DNA of 64,000 bases from Sphingobacterium kitahiroshimense (GCF_025961315.1 NZ_JAOQNK010000001.1:2480001-2544000), one strand, 5' to 3'; shown: positions 41,193 through 50,099, counted from the first letter of the stretch. Notes: a model not told the origin generated them from the sequence alone. Program-made: numbers and translations.

Positions 41193-42383
41193 TTATTTAT
41201 TTTGGGTAAATATCATCTTAAAAAAAGCTCCTTCGTTGATAGCAGATTTGTATTCCAATAATCCGTCCATAAGATGAACATAGCGTTTTACAATGTTCAA
41301 CCCTAGACCTGTACCTGGTATATTACCTGTATTATGAGCTCTAAAAAACGGTTCAAATAGATTGATCTGATCTTCCTCCGGAATTCCTATTCCATTATCA
41401 CGGACTGTGATGATGCAAATATTATCCTCGATTATAGTATTAAACTCAATGAAGGTATCTTCACCAGAATATTTTATGGCGTTTGAAATCAAATTAACCA
41501 CCGTATTTTTAAGTAAATTAGAATCCATCATAAACAGTCCAACCTCACCTGTGTGCTGATAAACAATATGTTGATTCTTTTTACAGATCAATTGCATCTC
41601 TTCGGTAATTTCTTCTGCTAATCCAACCACATTGATCATTTGCTTATTGACCGTAACAACACCTGCTTCCAATTTTTCCAGTGATAGAAAATCATTTAAG
41701 ATGCTTGTTAGCAATTGAACAGAGCTCTTAATTTTACCGGTGTGTTTCAATACACTTGCAAAATCTGGTTTTTCAATATACTTATCGATCAATGAAGCTG
41801 ATAACTGTACAGAGCTCAAGGGAGTTCTAAATTCATGCGAAGCCATGGAAACAAATCGCGATTTTAGCTGACCAAGTTCTTTCTCCTTCTCAAGCGATTT
41901 CGAAACTTCAGCCTTTGTTTTCTCCAACTCCGAAACAAGCATAATCAAATCTTTCGTTCTTTCGCTCACTTTCTGTTCAAGCTCGACAGCATGTTTTTTC
42001 AATCGGTTTTCCGCGGCTTTTTCTCTTGTAAGATCATGGATAAAGCCTGTAAAAATATTTCTATTTTTATACCACACCTCACTCACTGCCAAACGAAAAG
42101 GAAAGGTGGTTCCATCTTTCTTTCTTCCAAGAACCTCCCTTCCTATTCCAATTATCTTTTTGTGCCCTGTTCTTTTATAATTATCGATATAGCTATCATG
42201 GCGACTATGATCCGGTTCGGGCATTAACATCGAAACATTATTACCGATAACTTCATGATCTGAATAACCAAATAAACTTGACGCTGCCGGATTAATAGAT
42301 TCGATCAATCCCCGATTGTCGATCGTAATAATTCCATCAATAGCATGATCAATAATTGCTTCTAAAAGCTTCGCACTATCCAT
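41193..42383 (-). CDS. FixL-type oxygen-sensing histidine kinase with haem PAS domain
   Basis: A 396-residue soluble kinase. Residues 1-120 are a PAS domain with MPEPDHSRHDSYI and KIIGIGREVLGRKKDGTTFP, strikingly like rhizobial FixL. His62 and Arg82 fall where FixL has its proximal haem His (200 in B. japonicum) and distal Arg (220), with the same 20-residue spacing. A coiled coil (125-175) leads to the H-box SHEFRTPLS (His183), N-box with Asn301, and G-boxes DNGIGIP and GTGLGLNIV. It should autophosphorylate when oxygen leaves the haem. No membrane anchor is present. Its neighbours point to control of the cbb3 genes. Confidence 0.9.
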   Translation of the reverse strand: MDSAKLLEAIIDHAIDGIITIDNRGLIESINPAASSLFGYSDHEVIGNNVSMLMPEPDHSRHDSYIDNYKRTGHKKIIGIGREVLGRKKDGTTFPFRLAVSEVWYKNRNIFTGFIHDLTREKAAENRLKKHAVELEQKVSERTKDLIMLVSELEKTKAEVSKSLEKEKELGQLKSRFVSMASHEFRTPLSSVQLSASLIDKYIEKPDFASVLKHTGKIKSSVQLLTSILNDFLSLEKLEAGVVTVNKQMINVVGLAEEITEEMQLICKKNQHIVYQHTGEVGLFMMDSNLLKNTVVNLISNAIKYSGEDTFIEFNTIIEDNICIITVRDNGIGIPEEDQINLFEPFFRAHNTGNIPGTGLGLNIVKRYVHLMDGLLEYKSAINEGAFFKMIFTQNK

Positions 42384-42386
42384 TTA

Positions 42387-44069
42387 CTATTTCACTAGTT
42401 TTTTATACTTAAGACGGTGTGGAGTGACATCGCCAATTCTTTTCTTTCTATTTTCTTCATATTCTGAATAGTTCCCTTCGAAGAAATATACCTGAGAATC
42501 ACCTTCAAATGCTAAAATATGCGTACAGATACGATCTAAGAACCATCTATCGTGGGAAATGACAACTGCACAACCACCGAAATTCTCCAAACCTTCTTCC
42601 AAAGCACGTAAAGTATTCACGTCAATATCATTGGTAGGCTCATCCAGAAGAAGTACGTTCGAACTTTTCTTCAATGTAATGGCCAAGTGTACACGGTTAC
42701 GCTCACCTCCAGATAACACACCAACTTTTTTCTGCTGATCTGCTCCATTAAAGTTAAATTTTGAAACATACGCTCTCGAATTTGATGAGCGGTTGCCCAA
42801 CATGATATTCTCGTTTCCATCGGTAATATTTTCCCATACTGATTTCTCCGGATCCAAGTCATCATGGTTTTGATCCACATAACCAAGAGCTACCGTTTCG
42901 CCCACTTTAAATGTACCCGTATCAGGCTGTTCCTGTCCTGTAATCAAGCGGAACAAAGTTGTCTTACCGGCACCATTGGGACCAATAATACCCACAATAC
43001 CTGCAGGAGGAAGTGAGAAACTTAAGTTTTCAAATAAGATACGGTCACCGTAAGATTTTGAAATATTATCTGCTTCGATCACGACATTACCTAAGCGTGG
43101 TCCCGGTGGAATGAATAATTCTAATTTCTCTTCACGGTCTTTCGTTTCCTCTGAAGCTAATTTCTCATAATTATGAAGACGTGCTTTAGATTTGGCATGT
43201 CTAGCTTTAGGAGCCATACGTACCCATTCCAATTCACGTTCTAATGTTTTTTGACGTTTTGACTCTGTTTTTTCCTCTTGCGCTAAGCGTTTAGATTTTT
43301 GATCTAACCAAGAAGAATAGTTTCCTTTCCAAGGAAGACCTTCACCGCGATCCAATTCCAGAATCCATCCAGCGACATTATCCAAGAAGTAACGATCGTG
43401 GGTTACAGCGATAACTGTACCTTTATATTGTTTTAAATGTTGTTCTAACCAATCGATAGACTCAGCATCCAAGTGGTTGGTTGGCTCATCTAATAATAAA
43501 ACATCCGGTTCTTGTAGCAAAAGACGACACATTGCCACGCGACGGCGCTCCCCTCCTGACAAATTGGCAATCTTAGCATCAGGCTCTGGACAACGTAAAG
43601 CATCCATGGCACGTTCTAATTTTGAGTCAATTTCCCAAGCATTGGTTGCATCAATAATATCCTGAAGTTCACCTTGTCTAGCCAAAAGCTTATCCATTTC
43701 ATCTGCATTTTCATACACTTCAGGTAAGCCAAATTTTTCATTAATTTCTTCGTACTCTTTCAGAATACCCGTGATCTCGGCAACACCTTCTTGAACAATT
43801 TCAAGTACTGTTTTTTCCGGATCTAAAATAGGTTCCTGCGCTAAATAACCCACAGAATAACCTGGTGAGAAAACAACTTCACCTTGAAAAGATTTATCTA
43901 AACCAGCAATTATCTTTAACAGTGAAGATTTTCCGGAACCGTTAAGACCGATTACACCAATCTTTGCACCGTAGAAAAAAGAAAGGTAAATATTTTTTAA
44001 AACTTGTTTTTGAGGAGGGTAGATTTTGTTGACACCCGCCATTGAAAAGATTATTTTTTCGTCTGACAT
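42387..44069 (-). CDS. ettA: ABC-F protein EttA (energy-dependent translational throttle)
   Basis: A 560-residue ABC-F ATPase with two nucleotide-binding domains and no membrane part. The first Walker A is GLNGSGKSS, with signature LSGGERRRVAM and Walker B LLLDEPTNHLDAESIDWLE. The linker is the P-site tRNA interaction region. The second set is GPNGAGKTT, LSGGERNRVHL and LLLDEPTNDIDVNTLRALE. The short toe region and the IDVNTLRALE motif identify EttA. The ATG at 44069 is preferred over a TTG at 44078. EttA gates entry into elongation according to ATP:ADP at the ribosomal E site. The FixL gene starts 3 bases after its stop codon. Confidence 0.93.
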   Translation of the reverse strand: MSDEKIIFSMAGVNKIYPPQKQVLKNIYLSFFYGAKIGVIGLNGSGKSSLLKIIAGLDKSFQGEVVFSPGYSVGYLAQEPILDPEKTVLEIVQEGVAEITGILKEYEEINEKFGLPEVYENADEMDKLLARQGELQDIIDATNAWEIDSKLERAMDALRCPEPDAKIANLSGGERRRVAMCRLLLQEPDVLLLDEPTNHLDAESIDWLEQHLKQYKGTVIAVTHDRYFLDNVAGWILELDRGEGLPWKGNYSSWLDQKSKRLAQEEKTESKRQKTLERELEWVRMAPKARHAKSKARLHNYEKLASEETKDREEKLELFIPPGPRLGNVVIEADNISKSYGDRILFENLSFSLPPAGIVGIIGPNGAGKTTLFRLITGQEQPDTGTFKVGETVALGYVDQNHDDLDPEKSVWENITDGNENIMLGNRSSNSRAYVSKFNFNGADQQKKVGVLSGGERNRVHLAITLKKSSNVLLLDEPTNDIDVNTLRALEEGLENFGGCAVVISHDRWFLDRICTHILAFEGDSQVYFFEGNYSEYEENRKKRIGDVTPHRLKYKKLVK

Positions 44070-44107
44070 ACTAATCAATTATTCTTTGTTTGGACAATAA
44101 ATACACA

Positions 44108-44115
44108 CAAATGTA
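44108..44115 (-). promoter_or_regulatory. Probable -7 box of the ettA promoter
   Basis: TACATTTG on the minus strand fits TAnnTTTG, about 40 bases upstream of the ettA ATG. No clear -33 TTTG. Confidence 0.45.
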
Positions 44116-44251
44116 AACTTTTATACTGACATTTTGATCGATTTAATAGCATGGCTTAATTGTTGATAAATATTACTAAAATATTAAGGATTGATAAAGT
44201 AAATTTATTACATTTATATCATTCTTGGTCATTAAAAGAAAGGTAAATTAC

Positions 44252-46786
44252 ATGGAAGCAAAATTTTCACCGCGCGTAAAAGATGTCATATCGTACAGTA
44301 GAGAAGAGGCTTTGAGGTTGCGTCACGATTATATTGGCACAGAACACTTGTTGTTAGGTTTGATTCGTGAAGGTGATGGCATGGCAATTAAGATTTTGAA
44401 AAATATCGGAATTGACACTGCGGCTTTACGTCAGTCTGTAGAGGAGGCCGTGAAAAGCTCAGCTGTATCTCGCGCTCCAATTGGCAATATGCCACTTACT
44501 AAACAAGCAGAAAAAGTACTTAAAATCACATATTTAGAAGCTAAAATTTTTAAAAGTGAAATCATAGGAACAGAGCATTTGTTATTAGCTATTTTGAGAG
44601 ATGAGGATAATATCGCTTCTCAAATACTACAACAATATCAAGTGAGTTATGATATCTTCAAAGCGGAAGTAGAACAAAATAAAACAACTATCCGAGATGA
44701 AGCTCCAGGTTCGTCCACTGGTGATGACGATTATCCTGAAGAAGAGCAATTCATCCAACCTAAAAAGGTATCTGACATTAAATCTAAAACTCCGGTTTTG
44801 GATAACTTTGGCCGCGATTTAACAAAAGCTGCGGAAGAAGGACGTCTTGATCCTATTGTAGGTCGTGAAAAAGAAATTGAGCGTGTTTCTCAGATTTTAT
44901 CACGTCGTAAGAAAAACAATCCGTTGTTAATCGGAGAGCCGGGTGTTGGTAAATCTGCCATTGCAGAAGGATTAGCATTACGTATTGTACAACGTAAAGT
45001 ATCACGTGTACTGTTTAACAAACGCGTCGTTACGCTTGATCTCGCATCTTTAGTGGCAGGTACAAAATACCGTGGCCAATTTGAAGAGCGTATGAAAGCT
45101 GTGATGAACGAATTGGAAAAATCTCCAGATGTGATTTTATTCATTGATGAGATTCATACCATTGTAGGTGCTGGTGGAGCTTCGGGTTCATTAGATGCAT
45201 CCAACATGTTCAAACCTGCTTTAGCAAGAGGCGAGATTCAATGTATCGGTGCTACTACATTAGATGAGTACCGTCAGTACATCGAGAAAGATGGAGCTTT
45301 GGATCGTCGTTTTCAACGCGTCACCATTGAACCTGCAACTCGTGATGAGACTATTGAGATTTTAAATCGTATTAAAGAAAAATACGAAGAACACCATAAT
45401 GTCAACTACACTCCTGAAGCTATCGAAGCTTGTGTAAGTTTAACGACTCGTTATATTACCGATCGTTTCTTACCGGATAAAGCTATCGATGCGCTGGATG
45501 AAGCTGGTTCACGTGTGCATTTAACAAACATACATGTTCCACAATCCATCATTGATATCGAAGAGAAAATCGAAGAGATCAAATTGGAGAAAAATCGTGT
45601 TGTGCGCAGTCAAAAATATGAAGAAGCTGCAAAACTACGTGATACTGAGAAAAAACTGTTAGAGGAACTTGACCGTGAAAAATTAGCATGGGAAGAGGAA
45701 ACGAAAGCAAAACGTTATGTCGTAACTGAAGATAATGTTGCAGAAGTTGTTTCGATGATGACAGGGATTCCTGTACAACGCGTTAGCCAGACAGACAGTC
45801 AAAAACTGTTGAACATGGGTGACCTGATGAAAAATAGAATCATCGGACAAGATGATGCTGTTCAGAAATTAGTGAAAGCTATTCAACGGACACGTGCCGG
45901 TCTTAAAGATCCGAAGAAACCAATTGGTTCATTCATCTTCTTAGGCCCTACCGGTGTTGGTAAAACTGAGTTGGCAAAAGAGTTAGCACGCTTTATGTTT
46001 GATTCTGAAGATGCATTGATTCAGATTGACATGAGTGAGTATATGGAGAAATTTGCGATATCACGTTTAGTGGGAGCGCCTCCAGGATATGTTGGCTATG
46101 AAGAAGGTGGACAGTTAACAGAAAAAGTTCGTCGCAAACCATATGCTGTAGTCTTATTGGATGAGATTGAAAAAGCACATCCGGATGTTTTCAACTTATT
46201 ATTACAAGTGTTGGACGAAGGGCAATTGACAGATAGTTTAGGTCGTAAAGTTGATTTTAGAAATACCATCATCATCATGACTTCTAATATCGGAGCACGT
46301 CAATTGAAAGAATTTGGTCAAGGTGTTGGTTTTACCACTGCGGCAAAAACAACACAAGCAGATTCACATTCAAGAACTGTTATCGAAACAGCGTTGAAAC
46401 GTGCTTTTGCTCCTGAATTCTTGAACCGTATCGACGATGTAATTGTTTTCAATTCGTTATCGAAAGAGAATATCTTCAAAATCATTGATATTGAGTTGAG
46501 ATCTCTATTCGGTAGAATCACAGATTTAGGTTACACAATAGATTTGACTGAAACAGCAAAAGAGTTTATTGCAGAAAAAGGATACGACACTAATTTTGGA
46601 GCCCGTCCATTAAAACGAGCAATTCAGAAATATTTAGAAGATCCAATCGCTGAAGAAATCTTAAAAGGTGATATCAAATCTGGCGATCGTTTAAAAGTTG
46701 ATTTAAACGCTGAAACTAAAGAAATTGAAGTCACTGCTGATCGTTCTGAAAGACCGATTGAGCCAGCAGATAAAAAAGAAGATTAA
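44252..46786 (+). CDS. clpC: ATP-dependent Clp protease ATP-binding subunit ClpC
   Basis: An 844-residue HSP100 unfoldase. An N-terminal double Clp-N domain (HDYIGTEHLLLGLIREGDG, then IIGTEHLLLAILRDEDN) is followed by AAA1 with Walker A GEPGVGKSA and DEIHTIVGAG. The M domain contains a UVR motif (QKYEEAAKLRDTEKKLLEEL), which marks ClpC rather than ClpA or ClpB. AAA2 has GPTGVGKTE, and the C-terminal D2-small domain starts near GYDTNFGARPLKR. It feeds substrates to ClpP. A TTG 27 bases upstream is in frame, but the ATG at 44252 starts the conserved MEAKFSPRVKDV. Confidence 0.95.
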   Translation: MEAKFSPRVKDVISYSREEALRLRHDYIGTEHLLLGLIREGDGMAIKILKNIGIDTAALRQSVEEAVKSSAVSRAPIGNMPLTKQAEKVLKITYLEAKIFKSEIIGTEHLLLAILRDEDNIASQILQQYQVSYDIFKAEVEQNKTTIRDEAPGSSTGDDDYPEEEQFIQPKKVSDIKSKTPVLDNFGRDLTKAAEEGRLDPIVGREKEIERVSQILSRRKKNNPLLIGEPGVGKSAIAEGLALRIVQRKVSRVLFNKRVVTLDLASLVAGTKYRGQFEERMKAVMNELEKSPDVILFIDEIHTIVGAGGASGSLDASNMFKPALARGEIQCIGATTLDEYRQYIEKDGALDRRFQRVTIEPATRDETIEILNRIKEKYEEHHNVNYTPEAIEACVSLTTRYITDRFLPDKAIDALDEAGSRVHLTNIHVPQSIIDIEEKIEEIKLEKNRVVRSQKYEEAAKLRDTEKKLLEELDREKLAWEEETKAKRYVVTEDNVAEVVSMMTGIPVQRVSQTDSQKLLNMGDLMKNRIIGQDDAVQKLVKAIQRTRAGLKDPKKPIGSFIFLGPTGVGKTELAKELARFMFDSEDALIQIDMSEYMEKFAISRLVGAPPGYVGYEEGGQLTEKVRRKPYAVVLLDEIEKAHPDVFNLLLQVLDEGQLTDSLGRKVDFRNTIIIMTSNIGARQLKEFGQGVGFTTAAKTTQADSHSRTVIETALKRAFAPEFLNRIDDVIVFNSLSKENIFKIIDIELRSLFGRITDLGYTIDLTETAKEFIAEKGYDTNFGARPLKRAIQKYLEDPIAEEILKGDIKSGDRLKVDLNAETKEIEVTADRSERPIEPADKKED

Positions 46787-46806
46787 TAGAATTTGATTTA
46801 TTTAAG

Positions 46807-46833
46807 AAAATGCACCAGAAATGGTGCATTTTT
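46807..46833 (+). terminator. Terminator after clpC
   Basis: AAAATGCACC and GGTGCATTTT pair around a short loop, then TTTTTG. It lies about 20 bases past the stop codon. Confidence 0.88.
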
Positions 46834-46912
46834 TGTTAGAAGTGTTAAAAGATTGTTAAACTATTTTAGTTACAAACAGTCTTACAAATTAAGGAACAAA
46901 AAAACTACAGAT

Positions 46913-47326
46913 ATGAAAAGAATTTTATTAGCCTTATTAATAGGTGGTGCAACCTTAACTTCATTTAGTTCTTGCACGAAAGAGTATATTACTCAAGAAG
47001 TTAATGTATTAGATGGATTCAGTTATGTATACCCAGTTAACTCCAATCAATGGACAAAAAATGGCAATATGTATAGTATCGAGATTGCTGTTAACAACTT
47101 AGATGCAGAATATTACGAAAATGGGCATGTAAGTGTAGCTGTAAACTTTGTAGATTCTAAAACATACGAACTAATTCCTTCTATAATATTTGGTCATGAC
47201 TACTCTTCGAACTATTCAATTGGTAAAGTACGTATTTTCGCGAGGGATGTAAGTGGTTTAACTCCAAAAGCACCCAACGATATGGATATCAAAATTGTTT
47301 TGACAGATGCAGCAGTTGGCAATTAA
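46913..47326 (+). CDS. Small lipoprotein, function unknown
   Basis: A 137-residue lipoprotein. The ATG at 46913 begins a signal peptide (MKRILLALLIGGATLTSFSSC) with Cys21 as lipid anchor; longer in-frame starts overlap the clpC terminator and are rejected. The mature part starts CTKEYITQEVNVLDG and has alternating beta-like segments. Small Bacteroidota lipoproteins beginning 'C...EY....V.....Y' are common, but no function is known. A terminator follows directly. Confidence 0.75.
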   Translation: MKRILLALLIGGATLTSFSSCTKEYITQEVNVLDGFSYVYPVNSNQWTKNGNMYSIEIAVNNLDAEYYENGHVSVAVNFVDSKTYELIPSIIFGHDYSSNYSIGKVRIFARDVSGLTPKAPNDMDIKIVLTDAAVGN

Positions 47327-47334
47327 TTTTTCTT

Positions 47335-47377
47335 AAAAAAACAAGTAAATTTGAATGATTAAATTTACTTGTTTTTT
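47335..47377 (+). terminator. Terminator after the lipoprotein gene
   Basis: AAAACAAGTAAATTT and AAATTTACTTGTTTT form a long A/T-rich stem with a T run after it. Confidence 0.85.
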
Positions 47378-47432
47378 GTTATTAAGGCTTAACTTAAATA
47401 GGCTGTTCAACAACATTTGATAGATTCTTCAC

Positions 47433-47626
47433 CTATAAAAATGGTACCGACTTTAGTTCTATACCGCTAAACATCTGAGAAATTTCCTTGATTTGTTCTT
47501 CTTGATTCAAAGACCAATAGTACTTAATCTTTGCTCCCTCATCATTTTTGTAGACTTTAAAATGAGATCTACCTTTTGATGCAATCTGGCAATAGATGAG
47601 AAATAACAAAAACTTGCATGTTAGCC
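47433..47626 (-). pseudogene. Decayed fragment of the recN 3' end
   Basis: On the minus strand the sequence reads, across a frameshift, VFVISHLLPD ... ASKGRSHFKVYKNDEGAK ... SLNQEEQIKEISQMFSGI. This is the C-terminal part of RecN (intact copy at 52660-54327: VIAISHLPQIASKGRSHFKVYK, LNQEERIKEIAQMLSGI). Stretches such as TTTTGTAGACTTTAAAATG are identical at DNA level. It has a frameshift near the SHLP motif, an altered middle and a premature stop. Nothing of the rest of recN is present. It lies in the same orientation as intact recN and marks the left side of the accessory island. Confidence 0.88.
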
Positions 47627-47666
47627 TCTAATCACTCTCCTATCTCCCACACTTATTCCTGTCTAC

Positions 47667-48056
47667 TTATATCCAATTTCCAAATACAAGCTTATTCCGA
47701 ATAGCAATTAAAAATAGACTGGAAAGTATAAGAAAGAACACTAAAAAGAAACAGAAAAATTTTGTTGTTTTGCTTCTTAACGCAATGTCATCCTTATACT
47801 TTTCATAGATGGTCATGTAGCGTCTATTCCCAAAAAAAACAAAATACGTCGTTAATACGCTCAAAAAACCTAATAAAATTGCTGCTGAATCTGTAGGCCC
47901 TTGTCGCGTCTCTATGTCTAAATATAGAATATAACAATAGTAAAAAGTTACATAAAGACCAAAGAATAACCCTCCAACTGTCAGCGGCGGGTTATCATTT
48001 TTAAATTGATTGTCTTTATAATAACTGTTGAAGATTACAAAAAATAATTTATCCAT
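47667..48056 (-). CDS. Small membrane protein, unknown function
   Basis: A 129-residue protein with three likely transmembrane helices (around residues 26-46, 60-78 and 96-116), a short cytosolic N-terminus beginning MDKLFFVIFNSYYKD, and a charged loop YMTIYEKYKDD. No family is recognised. It is the next gene downstream of the TnpB/Cas12f-like gene on the same strand, 107 bases away. That places it at the end of the sigma-factor operon, or makes it independent cargo of the island. Confidence 0.6.
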   Translation of the reverse strand: MDKLFFVIFNSYYKDNQFKNDNPPLTVGGLFFGLYVTFYYCYILYLDIETRQGPTDSAAILLGFLSVLTTYFVFFGNRRYMTIYEKYKDDIALRSKTTKFFCFFLVFFLILSSLFLIAIRNKLVFGNWI

Positions 48057-48163
48057 GCTTTACTTTTATTAACAAGTATTTGTTACGTTTCTATGATTTA
48101 AACCTTTTCCCGATTAGATATCTACACCAAATTTAATTTACTTCGATCTGCTATCCAAAAAAA

Positions 48164-49258
48164 TTATTCTACAATAACATTTATACCAGCCATATTGGCT
48201 TTGTATTTAATCTTTTCAATCAAACCATAATAGCTCCAGTTTCGTAATAGAAATTCATCCTCTTTAGCAAACTCTTCTTTGGTCGTCTGATTGACTAATA
48301 ATAATGTTCCTGCTTCAGATTTCACACATATATCAATCAGCCTTCGACTATATAGATGGAGACGACTATCTACATACTGCTTCTCCTTTTCGTTATACTG
48401 CTCCAAACTTTTCATTTTTTTCTTACGACCATGACCACCCCTATTGAATGTTGCAGCCTTTTGCAATCGTTGCTTAGCAGCCTGAATAGCCATCCGACGG
48501 TATAGGAATTCTTCTTTGTTTCCGATTTGATAACTATTCTTATCAATAGAAACTGTGATCGGATGCTCGACAGACAATGATGCTTCAGCAATGATATGAT
48601 CTTTTAGTTCGTGTTGCTTTTTCGGTAATTCCAAAGCAAGCAACAGAAATATTTTCCCTTTCACAATCTGGATTGAACTTGTACATATTTTGATATGTCC
48701 CACCAGTGCTCGTTGTAGTAAAACCCTTTTGTCTGATCGGTCTTTACCTAGATACGTGCGGAAAGGAATTTTAAAAAGCTTCAATTTAAAATCCCAGCCT
48801 TTCTCATCATTGCTCAATTTTACTTGATTTCCACCGAAGGGAATTGGCATGTCCTTTTTATAATTCCTTAAAGATTTTTCACCTTTCCAATAAGCCACCC
48901 GATCAGTACTAAAAGCTCTGTTCAACGTCATATTCATTGATGAAAGAATATCGGATGGTAGTTTTCCTTTAAAATATAAAGACAATATGCGATAGGTGGT
49001 ATTCATCTTTGATGATGTGAAGATACCTTCCGGATCCTTTTTAAAATCTCCCAATTTAACTTTAATATCATCACGCAGATAAATGAGATCCTTCATCTGC
49101 TCTTGAATAAATTGGTGCGTCATCACCATATTCGATCCGCGGTACACAACGTCCTGCCATTCGAACAATTTCTTATAATACTCAGATCGTTGTTCTTTAT
49201 CATTACAATCTAAATAAAGCTGAACTTTTCGTGTTAAAACTAGCGTATCTTTTTCCAT
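48164..49258 (-). CDS. Nuclease-dead TnpB/Cas12f-like protein
   Basis: A 364-residue protein. The C-terminal half has the TnpB/Cas12f pattern: a RuvC-I-like strand with Asp239 (ITVSID), a bridge-like basic helical stretch (about 254-300, RRMAIQAAKQRLQKAA), a long helix (VDSRLHLYSRRLIDICV), a RuvC-II-like strand (GTLLLVNQTT), and the typical NWSYYGLIEKIKYKANMAGI. The RuvC-II catalytic Glu is replaced by Asn323. The protein stops at INVIVE, just where the Cys4 zinc finger and RuvC-III Asp should follow, and no such sequence is found downstream in any frame. It should bind guide RNA and DNA but not cut. It follows the sigma gene by 14 bases. Confidence 0.8.
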   Translation of the reverse strand: MEKDTLVLTRKVQLYLDCNDKEQRSEYYKKLFEWQDVVYRGSNMVMTHQFIQEQMKDLIYLRDDIKVKLGDFKKDPEGIFTSSKMNTTYRILSLYFKGKLPSDILSSMNMTLNRAFSTDRVAYWKGEKSLRNYKKDMPIPFGGNQVKLSNDEKGWDFKLKLFKIPFRTYLGKDRSDKRVLLQRALVGHIKICTSSIQIVKGKIFLLLALELPKKQHELKDHIIAEASLSVEHPITVSIDKNSYQIGNKEEFLYRRMAIQAAKQRLQKAATFNRGGHGRKKKMKSLEQYNEKEKQYVDSRLHLYSRRLIDICVKSEAGTLLLVNQTTKEEFAKEDEFLLRNWSYYGLIEKIKYKANMAGINVIVE

Positions 49259-49272
49259 AACGGTATATATAA

Positions 49273-50085
49273 TTAAGCGGTTTTCTTGGCGGTTTTAATC
49301 TTAGCATGTGCCTGGACAAAAAGCTTTTTGACCATAGTAGGATTCAATTTCAGTGATTCAGAGATTTGCTCAAATGACAATTGAAGCGCATAGCGCATAT
49401 GAAAAATTTCTGTCTGATGGTCATTGAATTCACCTTCAAGGACAATTTTAGATGATCTATTTAACAGTTCCATGTGTTGCGAATTATTGAATACAGAACG
49501 TAGTGTCTCAATGGTTTTTTCAACCTGCAAGCTGACTTCATAGTCAGATATACCGCCCAAATAATGAGCAATACGCTCATAGTTAAAACTGTATTTTAAA
49601 CAAAGTTTAATGAATAGCTGCTGTTGATTACTAAGGCTTGGCAATAGTTTGTTAAGTTGATCCAATCGTTCTTGTTTTTCTTCCTCCAGTTTCTCCAAAT
49701 AGATCAGATCTACTTCGTCCTCTTCTTCAATTTCATAGCCGAGTAAAAACTTTTGATAATCCTCAATACCATCTAGCCGTAATAGGCTTTTGTGAAATCT
49801 ATTGCACGTTGTATTAAAGAATGCATGTATAGCCGATTTAACCTGTGCCTTTAAAAAATTTAAGGTATCGTCAATATCCTTCACCTGTTTTCTATATAGC
49901 CATAGTCGCAATAAAGCTTCTTGAGCTATACTCTCAGCTACACAATCATCCTTTGTCGCCCGAAATGATCTAACGAAAAGATATCCGTAAAAGCGATTGT
50001 AGCAATAATTTAAGCCACGCTCATCTCCATCTTGAAGCAGGGAAATATACTTTTCGGCTTTCAGTATTTGTAAAGTTTTATTCAT
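49273..50085 (-). CDS. ECF-type RNA polymerase sigma factor with two C-terminal HTH-like regions
   Basis: A 270-residue protein from the ATG at 50085 (another ATG at 50091; a TTG at 50121 is less likely). Residues about 20-95 are sigma region 2 (CYNRFYGYLFVRSFRA, SIAQEALLRLWLYRKQV). An acidic linker (EEEDEVDLIYLEKLEEEK) separates it from a region-4-like HTH (LPSLSNQQQLFIKLCLKYSFNYERIAHYLGG). A second region-4-like HTH follows (HMRYALQLSFEQISESLKLNPTMVKKLF). Ordinary ECF factors have about 180-200 residues and one region 4. No anti-sigma gene is adjacent. The tight link to the dead Cas12f-like gene suggests they work together. Confidence 0.85.
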   Translation of the reverse strand: MNKTLQILKAEKYISLLQDGDERGLNYCYNRFYGYLFVRSFRATKDDCVAESIAQEALLRLWLYRKQVKDIDDTLNFLKAQVKSAIHAFFNTTCNRFHKSLLRLDGIEDYQKFLLGYEIEEEDEVDLIYLEKLEEEKQERLDQLNKLLPSLSNQQQLFIKLCLKYSFNYERIAHYLGGISDYEVSLQVEKTIETLRSVFNNSQHMELLNRSSKIVLEGEFNDHQTEIFHMRYALQLSFEQISESLKLNPTMVKKLFVQAHAKIKTAKKTA

Positions 50086-50099
50086 AATCATCGTTTTAG

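Noticed and set aside
47384..47432. Extra genes between the lipoprotein terminator and the recN fragment
   Set aside because: Too short and without any coding pattern.
48164..49258. Active IS605/IS607 transposon carrying TnpB
   Set aside because: No TnpA gene and no recognisable transposon ends; the catalytic Glu and the C-terminal zinc finger/RuvC-III part are missing, and the gene is coupled to a sigma factor.
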